From positions 62,001-126,000 of the forward strand of contig NZ_VNHY01000001.1 of the NCBI RefSeq assembly GCF_008124865.1: a stretch of 64,000 bases of DNA. Reading direction: 5' to 3'. The notes under the pieces were generated by a model. It worked only from the letters and a program-made list of their open reading frames with translations, did no database searches and was not told the DNA's origin. Made by a program: the position numbers and the translations under genes. Source of the stretch: Fodinibius salinus (lineage in GTDB: Bacteria > Bacteroidota > Rhodothermia > Balneolales > Balneolaceae). This document shows positions 1 to 9,398 of the stretch, piece by piece (positions within the stretch are counted from its first letter, which is position 1; every line of letters begins with the position of its first letter).

Positions 1-1828
1 CTTTATACAGTGATAGCTGGAGCGGATAAGATTTATAATAATCTTCGTTGGCACTGGTAAATGCCTGATCAGGAATTTCATCTTCAGCCAGCGGTATGGT
101 CGAAATATTATCGCCGGATGTCGGACGAACACGAAAAGTAGCCGTGGATTGATTGGCCGAAAAATTAAAAAGCTCAAAAAAGTTGCGGGCTCCCGAATTA
201 CTTTCATTTGAAGGACGGGTATTAGGGCCAAATCTATTTTCATAGAAGCTTAACGTATCTCCCGACAGTGTAATAACGGAAGCGTCATTGTCAGACCACC
301 AGAAATCAAAAGCGGTACCCCGTGCTTGTTGACTAAAATCATCACTTGCTGGGCGGCCGATATCTTGGGCACCATCAGCTTCCTCCAGATCTACCCCCCG
401 CCGTTGTGGATTGGCATTTACGGTTTGGTCTGTCAGCGATCGTTCAATAACAGCCTCATCGATATGCCATATAAGTATGCCACCGTTGAGTATGCGGTCA
501 TCGGATGTGCCTGCCTTCCCGTCTGTCCCAACATCAATACCACCGGGCAAACTCCAGTCAAAATTACTGACATCAGTAAGCACACCTTTTGGGAAAAGAT
601 CTGTAAATCCGTCTGATTGATTCGTAAATATCTGATCGGTATTACTAAAATTTTTAGTTGTTTCAGTGCCATCCGGTTGTTGAAAGGTAAGAGTAAGATT
701 GTTGCCGGCAGGAGCGCGATGACGGTTTTCAATCAAAAAGTATTCGCTGCGGGATAGGGAGTATTTAGCAATGCTGTTATTTTGATGAAAGGCAACTGCC
801 GGTAGTGCGATGGGGCCGCCGGTATTTTTTGAAATCATGAAGGGAGACTGCCATCCCAAAAAAATCTTTTCCCATGCTGAGGGTTCGGGCGGGAACAAGC
901 CCCGATAGGAGAAAAAACTTTCACCGTCCATCAGTCCAAATCGCCCGATGCCGGAACTTCCCGTAGTGGTATTAAAAAGGTCTGGTAAGCCCAAGTAACT
1001 GCCGATTGAGGCTGTGAACAGTCCATTGATAGAAAGTTGTAGCACAAATTCTTCGCCCACTGCATTTTTTCCTTTGCGGGAAAGGGTACGGGGTAGTACC
1101 ATTGAATTGGTTATCCGGAATGAGGTGTTGTTGATGGCAAATCCATCAAAGGCGGGGGCATTTAACAAATCTCCCAGTGTATTCTGGTTCATGAACAGCG
1201 AAGGAATATCCTGCGGAGTTTTATCTAAGTTAGTGCCGATAAGCTCGATATCTCGTCCGACGCCGGCATGAAAAATAACAAAGGCGGTTTTTTGGGGATC
1301 CAGGGTGTCGGTTGAGAATCCACCGTTATTTTTTACGGCTTGCCAGGAATCCCTGACCAATTGTGCTACTTTTTCATTAGTAAAGTTTTGGCCGGTCGGA
1401 GAATATCTTTCCATTTTATTATTGAGCTGATAGATAGGACCCAAAACACGGTATTCAACGTGCATTTGCTGTCCTGACACAGTCTCGAAATAATTTTTTG
1501 CAAAGCGGAGATGGGACTTAAAGTAGGATTCGTTGTGGGGCAGAGGATCCAGTGTTATATCAGGCCTATCAAGATATGAAAGGTTCCCGTCCTGGAATGT
1601 ACCGTTACCTGTTGTTAAACGGTTATTATCTTCTTGGAACTGTATCCGTATAGCAATAATTGTCAGTGAATCGGGGGCTTTGGCAGTTAATTGCTGGCCA
1701 TTGTTTAAGGAATGACTTCGTTTTGGAATCGTTTGTTGCGCTTTAGCAAGTAGCGGGTATAACAAAAAAGGCATGCTCAATAAGAACATGCCTGTAAATA
1801 TGCGGGCAACAACGGTGTTATTCATCAT
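1..1828 (-). CDS. Secreted M6 (immune inhibitor A)-like protein, catalytic motif lost; 3' end outside window
   Basis: The frame is open for 609 codons from a double ATG at 1828/1825 and runs off the left edge, so the C-terminus is missing. Residues about 9-29 form a Sec signal peptide. Two features point to the M6/InhA family: LGLPDLF near residue 280 and a GGILIWHIDE block near 448-457. In active members LGLPDLY directly follows an HExxH zinc site. Here the aligned five residues are A273-S-I-G-S277, so both histidines and the glutamate are gone. The gene lies 15 bp downstream of porV and probably shares its transcript, which fits a surface protein exported by the type IX system (inference). 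The C-terminal sorting domain, if any, is outside the window. Confidence 0.75.
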   Translation of the reverse strand, partial: MMNNTVVARIFTGMFLLSMPFLLYPLLAKAQQTIPKRSHSLNNGQQLTAKAPDSLTIIAIRIQFQEDNNRLTTGNGTFQDGNLSYLDRPDITLDPLPHNESYFKSHLRFAKNYFETVSGQQMHVEYRVLGPIYQLNNKMERYSPTGQNFTNEKVAQLVRDSWQAVKNNGGFSTDTLDPQKTAFVIFHAGVGRDIELIGTNLDKTPQDIPSLFMNQNTLGDLLNAPAFDGFAINNTSFRITNSMVLPRTLSRKGKNAVGEEFVLQLSINGLFTASIGSYLGLPDLFNTTTGSSGIGRFGLMDGESFFSYRGLFPPEPSAWEKIFLGWQSPFMISKNTGGPIALPAVAFHQNNSIAKYSLSRSEYFLIENRHRAPAGNNLTLTFQQPDGTETTKNFSNTDQIFTNQSDGFTDLFPKGVLTDVSNFDWSLPGGIDVGTDGKAGTSDDRILNGGILIWHIDEAVIERSLTDQTVNANPQRRGVDLEEADGAQDIGRPASDDFSQQARGTAFDFWWSDNDASVITLSGDTLSFYENRFGPNTRPSNESNSGARNFFELFNFSANQSTATFRVRPTSGDNISTIPLAEDEIPDQAFTSANEDYYKSYPLQLSLYK

Positions 1829-1843
1829 GACCAGCTTACTGAA

Positions 1844-2947
1844 TTAGAAGTTCAGCAGCAAGCCAAATCGTGTTGTATTGGCCAGTGGGTGATTTTTGTC
1901 GCCGATCGTGTAAATATAGCTAAAATCAATACCAAAGAATTTATATCGCAATCCTGCACCTAAAGTCATAAACTGGCGATCTCCGTTATTTGGATCTTCG
2001 TAATAAAACCCACTTCGTAGTGCAAAAAGATCATTATACCAGTATTCAATGCCGCTGGCAATCATCAGTTGTTCAGCTAGAGAAAGTGTTTCTGGCCCAT
2101 TACCTGTTTTACGCTGATAGCTGTCCCAAGATGTAAATAAGGGAGTCAAAAATCCGTCCGAACTGCCGGTAGTATCCGCACGTGCCATTATTTTGGAAAT
2201 GTCATTGGCAATGGTCAACGTATTTATGCCTTCTTCATCTAAATTAGTAGTAAAAGACCATCCCAGCCGCATCATTGTTGGGAGAGGGTCTTTTTGTCCA
2301 TTGTCGGTGTATTTCATTTTGGGACCAATGTTAGAAATGTTTAAGCCCGCCTTCATTGATGCATCACGACTCAAAAAATTAAAGGTATCAGATTGATACA
2401 TACCTGCGATGTCGATTCCCACACTTGAACCAGGATTAATTTTTTGTCCTCCTGATTTCCCTTCTGCTAAACTGCTATAAATAAATCGAGCTCCCGTTCC
2501 CAAAGACCAATTTTGATTAATTTGGAAACCGTAGGATAATCCTACTGCTAATTCATAGCTATTAAATTTATTTATAGTGTTACCAGTTTCATTAGTCCGA
2601 ACCTGTTCGCCAAGGTTGAGGAAGGTAATATGACCTCCGATGGTACCGATATTTTCCAGATGATATTTACCGACGAGATAATCGTAAAACAGGTCAGCAT
2701 TGAATTGAGGAAGCCATTCGCTATGGGTAATACTTATCTGATTGCCTCGCTGAAACCCCAATCCTGCAGGGTTCCAAAATACAGCTGAAGCATTATCAGC
2801 AATAGCAACACCAGTATTTCCCATACCGGCAGCACGAGAATCAGGTTCTATTTGTAGAAAAGGAACAGAAGTGATACCAACTTGTGCATAAGCACCACTT
2901 ATAGAAAAAAGCAGTAAGATGAATGTGGCAAAAACTTTTTTAACCAT
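1844..2947 (-). CDS. porV: Type IX secretion outer-membrane protein PorV (LptO-like)
   Basis: This 367-residue protein has an N-terminal signal peptide ending at AYAQ. The start of the mature protein carries the PorV/PorQ signature: FLQIEPDSRAAGMG, then NTGVAIADN and SAVFWNPAGL near residues 30-62. The rest is beta-strand rich and ends in phenylalanine, typical of an outer-membrane barrel (FADL-like). PorV shuttles type IX cargo to the attachment complex at the cell surface. Length matches the family (about 370-390). The gene downstream on the same strand encodes a probable surface-exported M6-like protein, 15 bp away. Confidence 0.85.
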   Translation of the reverse strand: MVKKVFATFILLLFSISGAYAQVGITSVPFLQIEPDSRAAGMGNTGVAIADNASAVFWNPAGLGFQRGNQISITHSEWLPQFNADLFYDYLVGKYHLENIGTIGGHITFLNLGEQVRTNETGNTINKFNSYELAVGLSYGFQINQNWSLGTGARFIYSSLAEGKSGGQKINPGSSVGIDIAGMYQSDTFNFLSRDASMKAGLNISNIGPKMKYTDNGQKDPLPTMMRLGWSFTTNLDEEGINTLTIANDISKIMARADTTGSSDGFLTPLFTSWDSYQRKTGNGPETLSLAEQLMIASGIEYWYNDLFALRSGFYYEDPNNGDRQFMTLGAGLRYKFFGIDFSYIYTIGDKNHPLANTTRFGLLLNF

Positions 2948-3060
2948 AAAAGATAAAAATATAGCATTAAAAACCTGCGAACGGATGAATTGAAAGTACC
3001 CTATTTATCAGCTCGAATGCAAAACCTAATAAATTAATTTATCATAATATTTTAAAAATA

Positions 3061-3094
3061 AAAAAGGCGGGACATGGTCATATCCCGCCTTTTT
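3061..3094 (-). terminator. Rho-independent terminator after the thiolase gene
   Basis: The inverted repeat AAAAAGGCGGGA / TCCCGCCTTTTT encloses a 10-base loop just past the thiolase stop codon. The A and T runs on both sides let it act in either direction. It separates the thiolase from porV. Confidence 0.85.
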
Positions 3095-3097
3095 ATC

Positions 3098-4279
3098 TTA
3101 ACTTACCATTTCCAAAACCATTGCTGATGCTCCGCCACCGCCATTACAAATGCCAGCACAGCCGTGACTTCCGCCAGTACGCTTTAGAGCATGTAGCAGG
3201 GTAACGATAATACGGGCCCCCGAACAACCAATGGGATGGCCAATACTTACAGCACCTCCGTGAATATTTACTTTTTCGGGATCCAGTTGAAGGATTTCAT
3301 TATTTACTAGCGTGACTACAGAAAAAGCTTCGTTTACCTCAAAAAGATCAATCTCATCCTTAGATATACCAGCTCGTTTTATTGCTTTAGGCATTGCATC
3401 AGCTGGGGCAGTCGTAAACCATTCGGGTTGTTTGGCAGCACTTGCCTGACTGGTTATTTGAGCGATGGGCGTAAGGCCAAGTTCATTTGCTTTATCTTCG
3501 CTCATCAATAGTACAGCAGCTGCACCGTCATTAATGCTGCTGGCATTTGCGGGGGTTACAGTCCCTTCTTTGTCAAAAACGGGATTCAGTTTGGGAATTT
3601 TATCATAATTAACACGCTTGAGCTCATCGTCCATTTTTACTTTAGAAACGTTACCCTTGCGGTCTTTTATTTTCATTTCAATAATTTCATCATCATAATA
3701 ACCCTCTTCATGTGCATTGATGGCGCGTTTGTAGGATTCTATTGCAAATTCATCCTGCTGTTCGCGGCTTATATCGCATTCATCAGCGCAAATTTCAGCG
3801 GCATTTCCCATGTGGAAATCATTATATACATCCCACAGTCCGTCTTTAATAATGCCATCTTCGGCTTCAGCATGACCCAATTTGGATCCAAAACGATGTT
3901 TTTGCAGGTAGTAAGGTACGTTGCTCATACTTTCCATTCCGCCAGCAGCAATAATATCTGCTTCGCCAAGCTTAATTTGGTTCGCACCGATCATAATGGC
4001 TTTCATCCCAGATGCACACACTTTGTTGACTGTCGTTGAGGGCGTAAGGTCCGAGAGTCCAGCCTTAAGTGCTGCTTGCCGGGCTGGTGCCTGACCAATA
4101 CCGGCAGTGAGAACATTTCCAAATACCACTTCCTGGATATCATCGGCACTGATGCCTGTCGTTTTAACAAGTTCTGTGATTGTGGCAGCGCCTAGTTCAG
4201 GTGCTGAGTATGATGATAAGCTACCGCCAAAAGAACCTACCGGTGTACGTTTTGCTTCTACAATAACTACGTTCTGCAT
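3098..4279 (-). CDS. Acetyl-CoA C-acetyltransferase (thiolase)
   Basis: This 393-residue protein has full thiolase length and all catalytic elements: nucleophile C88 in VCASG, H348 in GHPIGCSGAR and C378 in CNGGGG. It condenses two acetyl-CoA to acetoacetyl-CoA or cleaves 3-ketoacyl-CoA in the cytoplasm. Sequence alone does not decide between a biosynthetic (AtoB/PhaA-like) and a degradative (FadA) role; the N-terminal block VIVEAKRTPVGSFGG and the absence of a fadB neighbour favour acetyl-CoA acetyltransferase. It lies 44 bp upstream of no other minus-strand gene in its own transcript and ends at a strong terminator. Confidence 0.9.
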   Translation of the reverse strand: MQNVVIVEAKRTPVGSFGGSLSSYSAPELGAATITELVKTTGISADDIQEVVFGNVLTAGIGQAPARQAALKAGLSDLTPSTTVNKVCASGMKAIMIGANQIKLGEADIIAAGGMESMSNVPYYLQKHRFGSKLGHAEAEDGIIKDGLWDVYNDFHMGNAAEICADECDISREQQDEFAIESYKRAINAHEEGYYDDEIIEMKIKDRKGNVSKVKMDDELKRVNYDKIPKLNPVFDKEGTVTPANASSINDGAAAVLLMSEDKANELGLTPIAQITSQASAAKQPEWFTTAPADAMPKAIKRAGISKDEIDLFEVNEAFSVVTLVNNEILQLDPEKVNIHGGAVSIGHPIGCSGARIIVTLLHALKRTGGSHGCAGICNGGGGASAMVLEMVS

Positions 4280-4323
4280 AAGAAAATCTTTTTTAGATTT
4301 ATAAAGAATGTATTTCAGTTTGT

Positions 4324-5460
4324 TTAAAATGCCTGATCTAAATCCTGGATAAGATCATCAGCACCTTCAATACCAACGGACAGGCGAATGAGTGAATCTT
4401 TTAGTCCTGCTGCTTCGCGTACTTTTTTGGGGATAGAACCATGTGTCATGGAAGCGGGATGATTTACCAAGGATTCTACGCCTCCCAAACTTTCAGCAAG
4501 AGTGAAAACCTCTGTCTGACTCATAAATTCTTTAGCTCGTTCCTGAGCGTCATCTTTTAGAGAAAATGAAACCATAGCTCCAAAATCATCCATCTGTTTT
4601 TTGGCAATTTCGTGTTGCCCGTGACTTTCAAGTCCTGGATAACTAACTCGTCCCACTTTTGGGTGGTTATCCAAAAATTCTGCTATCTGTTTGGCGTTAT
4701 CAGTAGCTTGTTGCATGCGTACAGATAATGTCTTTATACCTCGTAACGTTAAATAGCAGTCCATCGGTCCGGGTACAGCACCGGTTGTCTTTATTTGAAA
4801 TCGCAATTGTTCCATAATCTCTTCATCAGAGGTTGCAACAGCTCCACCAATAATATCAGAATGACCTCCCAAATATTTTGTAGTAGAGTGCAGTACAGCA
4901 TCGGCTCCAAGGTCTAATGGACGTTGCAAATAGGGAGACGCAAAGGTATTGTCAACGACTGATAACATATTCTGATTATCAGCAAAATCCGTTAATGCTT
5001 TAATATCAACGACGCGCAAAAGTGGATTTGTGGGAGTTTCTATCCACAGAAGGGAAGTGTTTTCAGTAGCAGCCTCTTTAACGTTAGCCAGATCGGTCAT
5101 ATCTACAAAAGAAAATTCGATACCGAATGGCTCAAATACTTTGGTAAACAAACGATAGCTGCCGCCATATAAATCATTAGATGCAATGACGTGGTCACCA
5201 GGACGAAACATTTTTAATACTGCATCCATAGCAGCACATCCACTTGCAAAACAGGCACACTCATCGGCGTTTTCTAGTCCGGCAATTAATTTTTCCAGTG
5301 CTGTTCGTGTAGGATTACTCACTCGGGCATAGTCATATCCCTTGTGTACACCCGGTGCTTCTTGTGCATAAGTAGATGTCTGAAAAATCGGAGGCATTAC
5401 TGCACCCGAAGTTTCTTCCATTTTTTGTCCTGCGTGGATAGTCTTAGTATTAAATTTCAT
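4324..5460 (-). CDS. Cystathionine gamma-lyase/gamma-synthase family PLP enzyme
   Basis: This 378-residue fold-type I PLP enzyme belongs to the Cys/Met metabolism family. The Schiff-base lysine is K195 in STTKYLGGH, and the phosphate-binding region is FASGCAAMDA near 71-80. The C-terminal block SLGGVESLVNHPASMTH followed by SIP is typical of cystathionine gamma-lyase and gamma-synthase rather than methionine gamma-lyase. It works in trans-sulfuration between cysteine and homocysteine. Lyase and synthase activities cannot be separated from sequence by eye. It lies about 12 bp downstream of a TPR lipoprotein gene. Confidence 0.85.
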   Translation of the reverse strand: MKFNTKTIHAGQKMEETSGAVMPPIFQTSTYAQEAPGVHKGYDYARVSNPTRTALEKLIAGLENADECACFASGCAAMDAVLKMFRPGDHVIASNDLYGGSYRLFTKVFEPFGIEFSFVDMTDLANVKEAATENTSLLWIETPTNPLLRVVDIKALTDFADNQNMLSVVDNTFASPYLQRPLDLGADAVLHSTTKYLGGHSDIIGGAVATSDEEIMEQLRFQIKTTGAVPGPMDCYLTLRGIKTLSVRMQQATDNAKQIAEFLDNHPKVGRVSYPGLESHGQHEIAKKQMDDFGAMVSFSLKDDAQERAKEFMSQTEVFTLAESLGGVESLVNHPASMTHGSIPKKVREAAGLKDSLIRLSVGIEGADDLIQDLDQAF

Positions 5461-5472
5461 TACAGAAATTGA

Positions 5473-6690
5473 TTAAAAATTAGACTTTATGTTTTGGGCT
5501 TCTTCCTTCATTCCTAAATAAGAATATGTTTGGTACAGATTTCGCCAGAACGTTTTGTTTTTGGGATGTTTCTCAGTTAGCGCTTTGTATAACGGCAGTG
5601 ATTCTGTTAAAAACTCCTTCATTCGTTTTTGGACAGTTGATGCGAGGTCACCCGTAGCAATACTTTGAACTTGTTGGTACACAGACGCACTGTTGAGATA
5701 GAATTGTGCTGCCTGCTGTTTAATATTGATGTTTTGCGGATTGTCTTCTAAAAGTTTGTTAAAAAGTGTATGGGCACGTTGAAACAGAGAATCTACTGAG
5801 TTAAAATTATTTTCAGTGAGTTTGCTTTGTTTCTTTTTCAGGTTGTCCATTTGTTGTGAGCCAATATGATATAGTTCTGTGGCCAAACTTTGCTTATAAA
5901 TAATATTATTAGACTTCTGTTCCACCAGACTTTCTAATAATTGAATAGCTTGCTGGTGCTGTTTGTTCGCTATATATGCATTTGAAAGTCCGTGAATAAG
6001 GTTGGTATTTTGGTCAGATATAGAAACTGCCTGTTGGTAGATTCGCACAGCTTTTTGAGGCTGATCATTTTGCAGATAAAGATATCCCAATTGTTCTAAT
6101 ACCGGTATAGGTGGTCGATCTATTTGCTTTTGCGCTTCCTCAAGCAATGCAATAGCTTTTTCCGGTTGTTGGCTGTGATAATATGCCTGTGCCCCCAGCT
6201 TGTATGAGGTAGCACTGTCGGGAATAATTACCGTAGCATTGTGGAAGTGATCACCGGCCCGTTTATAATAATCAGAAGCTAATACAGAATCATCCTGGGT
6301 AATTTGTACTCCTTTATTGTGTTCGTTACTCCAAGAAACATTCAATAGTTCCGAAGCCTTGTTCTGATCAGTATTTGTATATGCTTGCTCATACTTTTGT
6401 GCTGACAGCATAAGCGTAGTATGGGCTTGTTGATATGTTGAAAGGCGACTGCCTACTTCCTTTTTTTCTGCCAATTTGATTAACAACTCCCCTTTTTGAT
6501 ACAACATAGAAGCAGTACTGTCAGATTTGGACAATTGCTTATCCAACTGCTTTATTTGTTTTCTAAGCTGTTTTTGAGTGCGTTTATCAGATTGAGAGGT
6601 TGAAGATTTCTGTAAAAGTGTACATCCAAAAAAGAACCCGAATGCAAGTATAACACTTGCTATTCGGGTGATAGAATAATTCATGAACAA
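5473..6690 (-). CDS. TPR-repeat lipoprotein (paralog of the next gene)
   Basis: The protein has 405 residues. An N-terminal hydrophobic stretch ends in FFFGC with the lipidation candidate at C23, so it is probably anchored in a membrane facing the periplasm. A Gln/Lys-rich coiled segment follows. TPR helices fill residues about 130-260 and recur at the C-terminus (KTFWRNLYQTYSYLGM). The block SNEHNKG...HNATVIIPDSATS matches SSEHNLG...ENATMVQPDSAMS of the upstream gene, so the pair arose by tandem duplication. Function is unknown. Starts at M1 or M3 are equally possible. Confidence 0.75.
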   Translation of the reverse strand: MFMNYSITRIASVILAFGFFFGCTLLQKSSTSQSDKRTQKQLRKQIKQLDKQLSKSDSTASMLYQKGELLIKLAEKKEVGSRLSTYQQAHTTLMLSAQKYEQAYTNTDQNKASELLNVSWSNEHNKGVQITQDDSVLASDYYKRAGDHFHNATVIIPDSATSYKLGAQAYYHSQQPEKAIALLEEAQKQIDRPPIPVLEQLGYLYLQNDQPQKAVRIYQQAVSISDQNTNLIHGLSNAYIANKQHQQAIQLLESLVEQKSNNIIYKQSLATELYHIGSQQMDNLKKKQSKLTENNFNSVDSLFQRAHTLFNKLLEDNPQNINIKQQAAQFYLNSASVYQQVQSIATGDLASTVQKRMKEFLTESLPLYKALTEKHPKNKTFWRNLYQTYSYLGMKEEAQNIKSNF

Positions 6691-6713
6691 AAGTTAAAGC
6701 TATATGAGGTTAA

Positions 6714-8012
6714 TTAGTTCATTCCAGCTTTTTTCATGGCTTTTTTGGCTTTTTTGTCCATACCCAAGTTGGTATAGATGCTAAACAGGCTTCGCCAGTA
6801 ATCTTTATTGTCGGGATCAATTTCAGCCGCCTGTTCATAATACTTCATGGATTGACGAAGGAATTTTCGTCCTTCTTCATCCAGCTTTTTAGCTTTCGCA
6901 TTATCCTCCGTCATATTACGCTTATCAAACTTGGCTTTTGCTTTGTTTTGGTATATAACACCAAGTGTATTATATGCACCGGGATTTTCAGGATTATATT
7001 CTACCGTCGTTTTTAATTCTTTCTCAGCCCGATTTTCTAACTCAGTAATTTGAGAACTTAGTTTTTTATTTTCTTGTTCTAAGTTAGAAATTTTTTGTTT
7101 GTTTCCACCTTCTTCTTTGAGCGTCTTAATTTTCTCTTTATTGGCAGAAACAGTATCGCCCAGAGTAAGCGCCTTTTTATAAAGTTGGGTGCCGAGAACT
7201 TGGTGAAATTTAGGCTCTTCAGGATTTTGTTGGACAAGTTTTTCAGTAGTACTTATTGCTTTATCAGACTTTCCAACCCGGTTATAAGCATCAGCTAAAT
7301 TTGAAATAATGTCTTTGTTTTCAGGGAAAAGTTGTGCAGCTTCCTCAAATACTTTAACAACTTGTTGGTTATTTTCCTGATTAAAATGGTAGCTGCCCAA
7401 CTGCATATAATCAGTAGCTTTTTTCGCAGAGTCAGGTATCATTTTTAGATATTGAGACTTTGCAGAGCTGGCCCTTTTGTAAGATTTGTTTGCACCTGCT
7501 ATTTGCGCAAGTACATCCCATGACATCGCACTGTCTGGTTGCACCATAGTGGCATTTTCGAGGTGTCCCTCTGAATATTGTAATGGATTATTTACAGTGT
7601 TCTTTAAACTATCATTCCGAAAATACTTGATACCGAGATTATGTTCTGAACTCCAAATTTGTTTTTTAATAGTGGGGATACGGTTGATTTCATCAGGAGT
7701 ATTTTCACTATTTGCTGCAATTTTTTCGCCTTCGGCAAATGTTTCGTTCATACGTTTATAGTAATCCCGTCTAGCAGATGGATCATTTTCTTGTTTTGCT
7801 AATCCACTTAGAGCAACACCTTTGTAATAATATCCCAAAGGGTCCTCAGGATATTTTTCAATAGACTCATTTGCTGCTTCTAATGCTACTTGGGGATTCT
7901 GACTTTTAATATTTGATTCGGCTTTTTCAACTAGTGGGTTTGAACTTCCACACCCAATCATAACGCCGATGAGCAAGGTCACGAGTAAATATGGTAATTG
8001 TTTTCTTAACAT
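6714..8012 (-). CDS. TPR-repeat lipoprotein
   Basis: The protein has 432 residues with a short signal and lipobox VMIGC (C21). TPR units lie around residues 35-70, 145-250 and 390-425. Residues about 280-330 are a Lys/Glu-rich coiled coil (NKEKIKTLKEE..., QENKKLSSQ) inserted between the repeats. It is a tandem paralog of the gene 23 bp downstream. Both could act as scaffolds for envelope complexes, but no partner is evident from the neighbourhood. It is the first gene of its minus-strand transcript. Confidence 0.75.
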   Translation of the reverse strand: MLRKQLPYLLVTLLIGVMIGCGSSNPLVEKAESNIKSQNPQVALEAANESIEKYPEDPLGYYYKGVALSGLAKQENDPSARRDYYKRMNETFAEGEKIAANSENTPDEINRIPTIKKQIWSSEHNLGIKYFRNDSLKNTVNNPLQYSEGHLENATMVQPDSAMSWDVLAQIAGANKSYKRASSAKSQYLKMIPDSAKKATDYMQLGSYHFNQENNQQVVKVFEEAAQLFPENKDIISNLADAYNRVGKSDKAISTTEKLVQQNPEEPKFHQVLGTQLYKKALTLGDTVSANKEKIKTLKEEGGNKQKISNLEQENKKLSSQITELENRAEKELKTTVEYNPENPGAYNTLGVIYQNKAKAKFDKRNMTEDNAKAKKLDEEGRKFLRQSMKYYEQAAEIDPDNKDYWRSLFSIYTNLGMDKKAKKAMKKAGMN

Positions 8013-8162
8013 GGTGTTAATTGCTATAAAATTGAATATTAAAAAATCCGTTTTGAAATTGGAAAGTAACTATATATCGCCCTTTCTGCAATATAATCAC
8101 TAAAAATTATTATATTCTTTCTCGTTCATAAAATTTGGCAGTATAAGTTTTATAAAATAAAA

Positions 8163-8990
8163 ATGTTTGGAGCTAGCAAGTATAAAATTCAGCGTAAGCA
8201 TGATTTTAAGTATATCCAAACCAATGGAGGGCGTTCGAAAACAAGTACACTTGTTTTTCTGCACGGTATGTTTGGGCAGTTAAGTAACTATGACCCGCTG
8301 ATAAACCAACTTGGAGAAGTTCCGATTGTTGTTCCCGAAATTCCGCTTTATGATGGTTGCAGTTCACAGCTGACGATACGCCAACTCACAAAATGGTTTC
8401 ATTCTTTTTTGGAGCAGATGGATATTGAACAACCTATTTTGCTTGGTAACTCTATGGGTGGACACTTAGCGCTGGATTATACCTTGCAATATTCCGAAAA
8501 TGTAGATTCTTTAATTTTGACGGGCAGTTCAGGAATTCAAGAAAAGAATTTCGGCTATACTTTTCCCCGGCGAAAAGATCGCGATTTTATCCGCAAGAAA
8601 GCAGCTCTTACGTTTTATGATGATCTTGTTAATGAACAAATTGTGGACGACATAATGGATGTTGTTTCATCTCCGTCTAAAATGCTTAACTTGCTGGCCA
8701 TTGCCCGGGATACCTACGAATATAATGTTGAAAAATATTTACCGGATATACCACATCCGACATTGCTTATATGGGGACGGAATGATGAAATTACGCCCCC
8801 CAACGTGGCTCACCGTTTTTATGAGCAATTACCCAATGCAAGTTTGCGATGGATTGATAAATGTGGACATGCACCAATGATGGAACATCCCGAAAAGTTT
8901 GCCTCTTATTTGAATGACTTTTTGATTAATCAGCAATATAACTCAAAACCAAAAATTTCTAGTCATGAAAAAAATTATTCATACTTCTAA
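8163..8990 (+). CDS. Alpha/beta hydrolase
   Basis: This 275-residue protein shows the oxyanion loop FLHGMFG near 32-38, nucleophile S97 in GNSMGG, acid D208 in IWGRNDEITPP and catalytic H236 in CGHAPMMEHP. These make a complete serine hydrolase triad in the order of the MhpC/BphD-like family. Its substrate is unknown. No signal peptide is seen. Its last 26 bp overlap the ridA start, so the two genes are co-transcribed and probably translationally coupled. Confidence 0.8.
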   Translation: MFGASKYKIQRKHDFKYIQTNGGRSKTSTLVFLHGMFGQLSNYDPLINQLGEVPIVVPEIPLYDGCSSQLTIRQLTKWFHSFLEQMDIEQPILLGNSMGGHLALDYTLQYSENVDSLILTGSSGIQEKNFGYTFPRRKDRDFIRKKAALTFYDDLVNEQIVDDIMDVVSSPSKMLNLLAIARDTYEYNVEKYLPDIPHPTLLIWGRNDEITPPNVAHRFYEQLPNASLRWIDKCGHAPMMEHPEKFASYLNDFLINQQYNSKPKISSHEKNYSYF

Positions 8991-9342
8991 TGCACCGGAT
9001 GCGATAGGCCCTTATAGCCAGGCGGTAGTACATGATGATATCGTTTACTGTTCTGGACAGATAGGATTAGATCCCGATACCAATGAATTTGTGGGAGCTG
9101 ATGTCAGTTCTCAAGCCAAACAGGTAATGGAGAACCTGAAAGCGGTATTAGAAGAAGCCGGATCAGGTTTCGAGAAGACTATTAAATGCGGTATCTACCT
9201 TGATGATATGAGCAACTTTGAGACCGTAAACAAAATATATGGGGAATATTTTAAGAATGATCCACCGGCGCGCGAAACTGTTGCCGTCAAAACACTGCCC
9301 AAGAATTGCAAGGTAGAAATTGGCTGCACGGCTTATATCTAA
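8965..9342 (+). CDS. ridA: RidA family enamine/imine deaminase
   Basis: The 125-residue length is normal for the YjgF/RidA family. The N-terminal motif NAPDAIGPYSQAV, the strand YCSGQIGLDP and the C-terminal PPARETVAVKTLPK, with the active-site arginine, are all present. RidA hydrolyses reactive enamine/imine intermediates made by PLP dehydratases, protecting other PLP enzymes in the cytoplasm. The start codon lies inside the preceding hydrolase gene. Confidence 0.92.
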   Translation: MKKIIHTSNAPDAIGPYSQAVVHDDIVYCSGQIGLDPDTNEFVGADVSSQAKQVMENLKAVLEEAGSGFEKTIKCGIYLDDMSNFETVNKIYGEYFKNDPPARETVAVKTLPKNCKVEIGCTAYI

Positions 9343-9367
9343 TATTCGGTATTTGATTATTAGATAT

Positions 9368-9397
9368 GGACCTGGTGATTGCATCAGGTCCTTTTTT
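9368..9397. terminator. Terminator between convergent ridA and M23 peptidase genes
   Basis: The stem GGACCTG / CAGGTCC has a 10-base loop and is followed by six T residues on the plus strand. It ends the hydrolase-ridA transcript one base before the convergent minus-strand gene. Confidence 0.8.
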
Positions 9398-9398
9398 A

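Noticed and set aside
433-1715. Several frames in the first 1.8 kb on the plus strand
   Set aside because: All lie within the continuous 609-codon minus-strand frame and lack coding features.
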